From positions 15,902,447-15,934,109 of the forward strand of contig NC_134030.1 of assembly GCF_964204645.1 (NCBI RefSeq): a stretch of DNA of 31,663 nucleotides, read 5' to 3'. The notes under the pieces are model-generated. The model did no database searches. It saw only the letters and a program-made list of their open reading frames with translations, and was not told where the DNA came from. Made by a program: the position numbers and the translations under genes. This DNA comes from Tubulanus polymorphus. Taxonomy: Eukaryota; Nemertea; Palaeonemertea; Tubulaniformes; Tubulanidae. This document shows positions 28,626 to 31,663 of this stretch, one piece after another. Within the stretch, counting starts at the first letter, position 1, and each line of letters begins with the position of its first letter.

Positions 28626-28847
28626 TTATATGGGAGGAATATATTTTTGTTTTTCTAAATAATCAATAGTTAAATTAAATAAAGTAACTGCTAATGTTAA
28701 TTTTAAAATATCATTTATATCAAATCTATCAACATTAACACTTCCCATTTTGAATACTTTTTTTAATACCATTGAATAACCAACAGTTCCAACTGATAGT
28801 AATGCTCCATTATATAATCCAGTTATTATCCACTTATTATCACTCAT
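28626..28847 (-). CDS. 73-aa small membrane protein
   Basis: Hydrophobic Gly-rich segment (GLYNGALLSVGTVGYSMVL, about 10-28), a short polar turn, and a second hydrophobic segment (ILKLTLAVTLFNLTIDYL, about 46-63), ending YIPPI. The layout is typical of small membrane ORFs in Polinton-like elements as I remember them; no function is known to me. The start ATG follows the stop of the 118-aa gene with no gap (TAAATG). Confidence 0.65.
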   Translation of the reverse strand: MSDNKWIITGLYNGALLSVGTVGYSMVLKKVFKMGSVNVDRFDINDILKLTLAVTLFNLTIDYLEKQKYIPPI

Positions 28848-28866
28848 TTATTTATCAAAAAAATTA
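28845..28866 (-). promoter_or_regulatory. Promoter-like motif of the 73-aa gene, inside coding sequence
   Basis: AATTTTTTTGATAAATAAATG. It lies within the last codons (NFFDK-stop) of the 118-aa gene, so the motif is kept although it must also encode protein. Confidence 0.55.
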
Positions 28867-29204
28867 CTATCATCAAAATATTTAGTTATCTTAGGGATGA
28901 TTAATTCAACATTTATTTCATTACTAGTTTCATTTGTATATATTTCAATTATTATTTTTTTAATATCATCGATGATAAAATCTTCATCTAATTCATAAAA
29001 TCTTAAAGATTCTCTAATTAAATTAGTAATCTTTTCTACATTTAAAGTTTCTTTATCTATTGTTGTTTCATACTCAAATGTTGTTTCATTAGAAAATGTA
29101 ATATTTTTGATATGTGTAATTACATCAGTAATGTTAAATTTCATTTCTTTCTCATGTTTAAAATCAAACCCAAAACATATACTCGGCCCAACAGTTATAT
29201 TCAT
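28848..29204 (-). CDS. 118-aa acidic protein, unknown
   Basis: Starts MNITVGPSICFGFDF, then an alternating Thr/Glu-rich region and an Ile-rich, Asp/Glu-rich C-terminal half. No membrane segment or known motif. It lies between the capsid-like gene (17-base gap) and the 73-aa gene (no gap), in a compact same-strand cluster. Intact. Confidence 0.6.
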   Translation of the reverse strand: MNITVGPSICFGFDFKHEKEMKFNITDVITHIKNITFSNETTFEYETTIDKETLNVEKITNLIRESLRFYELDEDFIIDDIKKIIIEIYTNETSNEINVELIIPKITKYFDDSNFFDK

Positions 29205-29223
29205 TTATATAGTGAAAAAATTA
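29202..29223 (-). promoter_or_regulatory. Promoter-like motif of the 118-aa gene
   Basis: TAATTTTTTCACTATATAAATG; TAA is the stop of the capsid-like gene. The spacer is slightly longer than in the other copies and the box is TATAAATG. Confidence 0.5.
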
Positions 29224-29983
29224 CTCTTTACATCTTATAACTAATTCATATATCACAGGAAAGTTATTCAAATCAATTAAATAACCATTATGATTTCTTA
29301 TTTCTAATTTAAAATTATTGAAATGTGGAATACATGGTTTGAAATCACATTCAGTTAAATTATAATTTATTTGAGTTCCAACAATTATTGTTTAACATTT
29401 TTTAGCGGTAAAATATTTAGTATACTAGAACTACAAATTGTTTCTTTAGTTGCTTCGAAAGTTTTTGTAGGCTCGATTAAATTGCAATAAATATAAAAGT
29501 GTGTAAAAGGTATTATATTTGAGCTGCCTTCTGCGTTTCCAGTAACTGTAAAAGAGGTTTAATTCCTAACATTTTAGCCAGTGGTTTGTTTACCATAAAT
29601 TTATGCTGTTCATTAGATATCTTTATTCTTATTTTATTAGTACTATCAATTTTATTAAATTTAATTTCAAATACAGAAGTGCCCCCGATTTTCAACCGAG
29701 ATCTTCTATTAATTTCCTGCGCTAATGATTCTAAATTATATAATCCTGGTTTTAAAAATATATGAAACCATTTATCTTTATTTCTCATATAAATCATAAA
29801 CCCTCTATGTTCAAAAGTTTTATCTGATATATTATAAAAAGAATTACATAAACTTATATTAACTAATTTTTAATCTACACAATTCTTAAATTCTCTATCT
29901 AATTGAACTAGTAAATTATGAGATTTATAATTAGTAAGTTCTCTTGAATCAACAAATATTCTGTATTCTTTTAATTCCGCCAT
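29221..29983 (-). pseudogene. Capsid-like (jelly-roll candidate) protein, broken
   Basis: Begins at an ATG at 29983. The reading is interrupted by an in-frame TAA (29870-29872) and by two frame changes, near 29510 and near 29395. Open pieces in order contain IFVDSRELTNY, a beta-rich middle with WFHIFLKPGLYNLESLAQEI, KPLAKMLGI, then IPFTHFYIYCNLIEP, and a last beta-rich piece with RNHNGYLIDLNNFPVIYEL. The order (PG-Y-LA-I block, LA-LG block, YIYC-EP block, IRN-G-LI-F block) is one I associate with unnamed ORFs of Polinton-like elements that look like jelly-roll capsid or penton proteins. This is inferred from pattern only. I describe the breaks and do not rebuild the protein. Confidence 0.55.
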
Positions 29984-30000
29984 TTATTTTACATATTGTC

Positions 30001-30354
30001 TTATTCGAAATCTATTTCATGGTGCCCCTTTTCATTCTTACCATTGTATACGAAATAGAAATCACCAGAACATAATTCTTCTAGATCTTCACTTGATAAT
30101 CTATGAAATCTATCCGGTAAATATGTTCTGAATTTATATGTATTTCCTTTTAATCCTTCATATTCTAAGTGTATAACTAATTTATCTCCATATTTGTTAG
30201 TAACTGTATCAATATTTGTAATTAGATATTTCTTATGGATTATTAATTCTTTTAACTTCTTAAATTTATAATCTACTGATTTTACATGTGTTATATCTTT
30301 AATTCTATTTAGAAATAATTTGTTGTTCTCACTGTGTGTTTGTTTACTCTCCAT
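30001..30354 (-). CDS. 117-aa unknown protein
   Basis: Lys-rich N-terminal half, then beta-type strands (YLITNIDTVTNKYGDKLVIH) and a block YLPDRFHRLSSEDLEELCSG near the C-terminus. No catalytic motif. I recall comparable small ORFs with a similar LP-R-F/Y-L-S block in invertebrate repeats, possibly nucleic-acid-binding, unverified. Intact; the ATG at 30354 follows TATTATAAATG, a weak version of the shared motif. Located between the polymerase and the capsid-like gene. Confidence 0.55.
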   Translation of the reverse strand: MESKQTHSENNKLFLNRIKDITHVKSVDYKFKKLKELIIHKKYLITNIDTVTNKYGDKLVIHLEYEGLKGNTYKFRTYLPDRFHRLSSEDLEELCSGDFYFVYNGKNEKGHHEIDFE

Positions 30355-30383
30355 TTATAATACATATTTTTATTAAAATTTGA

Positions 30384-31663
30384 TTAACACGTTAGAATTC
30401 TTTTCATTATCTCGTTCTCTTTTGTTTCTTCTCTTTTAAATTTTAAGTATTCATCTAAATTACAACCATAAGCAACTGTATGAATTCCATCATCTAAAAT
30501 ATATCTTTTATCATCAAATGGGTTTAGACTTATCTTTTCAATTTCTTCAATAAACATTTCATGATCTTCAGATCTTAAACATCTCATCTTATGTTTTCTA
30601 ACTTCTTCACTGAATATACAATTGATGTAATCTTTGAAATGAATATTCTTTTCTACTACACTTTTGGTTATTCCTTTTAACTTTTTAGCTTCATGTTCTT
30701 TAGTTTTATATGAATACATTTTAGATCTAATACCAATGAATTCAATCATTTCTTCACCACCTAATTCATCTTTGATTTTAAGGGAACTTTTTTATTATCA
30801 TTGCTAAACAATTCATGATCTTTAGGATAGTTACTAAAATCAAAATGATGTTTTAATGTTTTTAAATCATCAGTTATGTTATCAGTTTTTATCTTTAATA
30901 TGTAACTGTCAGTATCAAAATATAATATTTCTATATGTTTTTCTCCAAAAAGTGGTTGTAATACATTATAATAGAATTCATACATTAGTAATTTTGATAA
31001 TTCTAAAACTGAAGCGCCAACATAGATTGGTTTATTAAATTTCATTGATGTTCTTCTCATCTTAACTGCAGCTAAATTTTCATCAAATATTCTGTTAACA
31101 ATGAACTTAGGATATGATTGTAAATGTCTAATTCTATTACCATTGCTAATACCTCAATATCATTTCTATTTCTAATATTTTTACAAGTCTTACCATAGAA
31201 TGCATTATTCATTAACTTGAAGAAATCTTTTTCGAAATCAGTTTTAGCTTCAGTTCTCTGTTTGGTGTTAAAATCTATATAATTTTCTAACCATTTAGAT
31301 TGACTAAATGAAATATATATATGTACTTTTTTTAGAACCATTCAGAACAAATCCATTTTTATATCTGTAAATTTTAATCCACAATCCCATGTTAAACCTG
31401 GTGATGTTAAAATATTTTAGGTTTACATCTCTAAACCTTTCGAATATATCAGTTAATAATAATACATCTGATTTTAGATATAAATCTACCAATTGTCCAT
31501 GATTTTCTATTTTGAAATGATTCCAAATATTCAATGTTCTATTATAGACTTCATCTTTAACATATTCATTTTTTGATTCATCATAGAATTGTTCTTTCAA
31601 TAATTCTGTTACATTAAAATCATTATGTGATTTATAAAATGAATATGGAATTGCTCCTTTATA
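30384..31663 (-). pseudogene. Protein-primed family B DNA polymerase, broken and cut by the window end
   Basis: Pieces in order on the minus strand: 31304-31600 (YLKSDVLLLTDIFERFR), 31072-31341 (motif B, KLMNNAFYGKTCKN), 30761-31060 (motif C, YFDTDS) and 30384-30749 (C-terminal EFIGIRSKMYSYK block and LDDGIHTVAYG). The motifs match the replicative polymerase of Polintons, used for protein-primed copying of the element. Each piece is in a different frame or separated by stops, near 31400, 31320, 31065 and 30755. The stretch between the SPGL-W-like block and motif B is shorter than expected, so a small deletion is likely. The N-terminal exonuclease part is outside the window. Breaks are described only. 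Confidence 0.9.

Larger units (their letters stand above)
28155..31663 (-). mobile_element. Polinton/Maverick-like element, block B (runs off the window)
   Basis: AT-rich DNA with tightly packed minus-strand genes: polymerase, two small unknowns, capsid-like candidate, three small proteins. Composition, gene spacing and upstream motifs match block A, so both blocks most likely come from one element. It begins abruptly at the host arm. No terminal repeat is visible. Confidence 0.8.

Overview
The window looks like repeat-rich nuclear DNA of an invertebrate animal. The evidence is split exons with GT/AG borders, a tRNA-derived SINE, pogo-type and Ty3/gypsy elements and microsatellites. A marine lophotrochozoan such as a mollusc is my guess from the style of the repeats; nothing in the sequence proves it.

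Layout. 1-6.6 kb is gene-poor host DNA holding degenerate tandem repeats, a SINE, a decayed pogo/Tigger transposase with a small pogo-type MITE nested in it, and two copies of a foldback element. 6.6-15.0 kb is a near-complete Ty3/gypsy LTR retrotransposon on the minus strand: two LTRs of 226 and 232 bp, ATTC target duplication, PBS, PPT, gag, protease, RT-RNase H, integrase and an extra third ORF. It is inactivated by frameshifts, a stop codon and a 1.8-kb insertion in the integrase zinc-binding region. 15.0-18.6 kb is host DNA with minus-strand exons of an OB-fold-like gene and a long (CAT)n microsatellite.

18.3-28.15 kb is the most unusual part. A 2.3-kb host segment, including one exon of the OB-fold-like gene, is present twice in opposite orientation (18292-20610 and 25827-28154). 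Between the arms and to the right of them lies very AT-rich Polinton/Maverick-like (adintovirus-like) DNA. The spacer holds a 462-aa tail-anchored protein gene, a coiled-coil/membrane/zinc-finger gene split by one frameshift, a packaging-type ATPase and the C-terminal part of a chromodomain integrase. The right block (28155 to the window end) holds small membrane-protein genes, a broken capsid-like candidate, unknown small genes and a broken family B DNA polymerase running off the window. The two blocks look like parts of one element, split by the inverted host segment and then flipped relative to each other.

How the genes fit: polymerase (replication), integrase (insertion), ATPase (packaging), a beta-rich capsid-like protein and several small membrane proteins make a virus-like transposon. 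Most of its genes share an upstream motif, a TAATTTTTT tract shortly before TAAATAAATG, which looks like the element's own compact promoter. The polymerase, integrase and capsid-like genes are broken while several accessory genes are open, so this copy is not autonomous.
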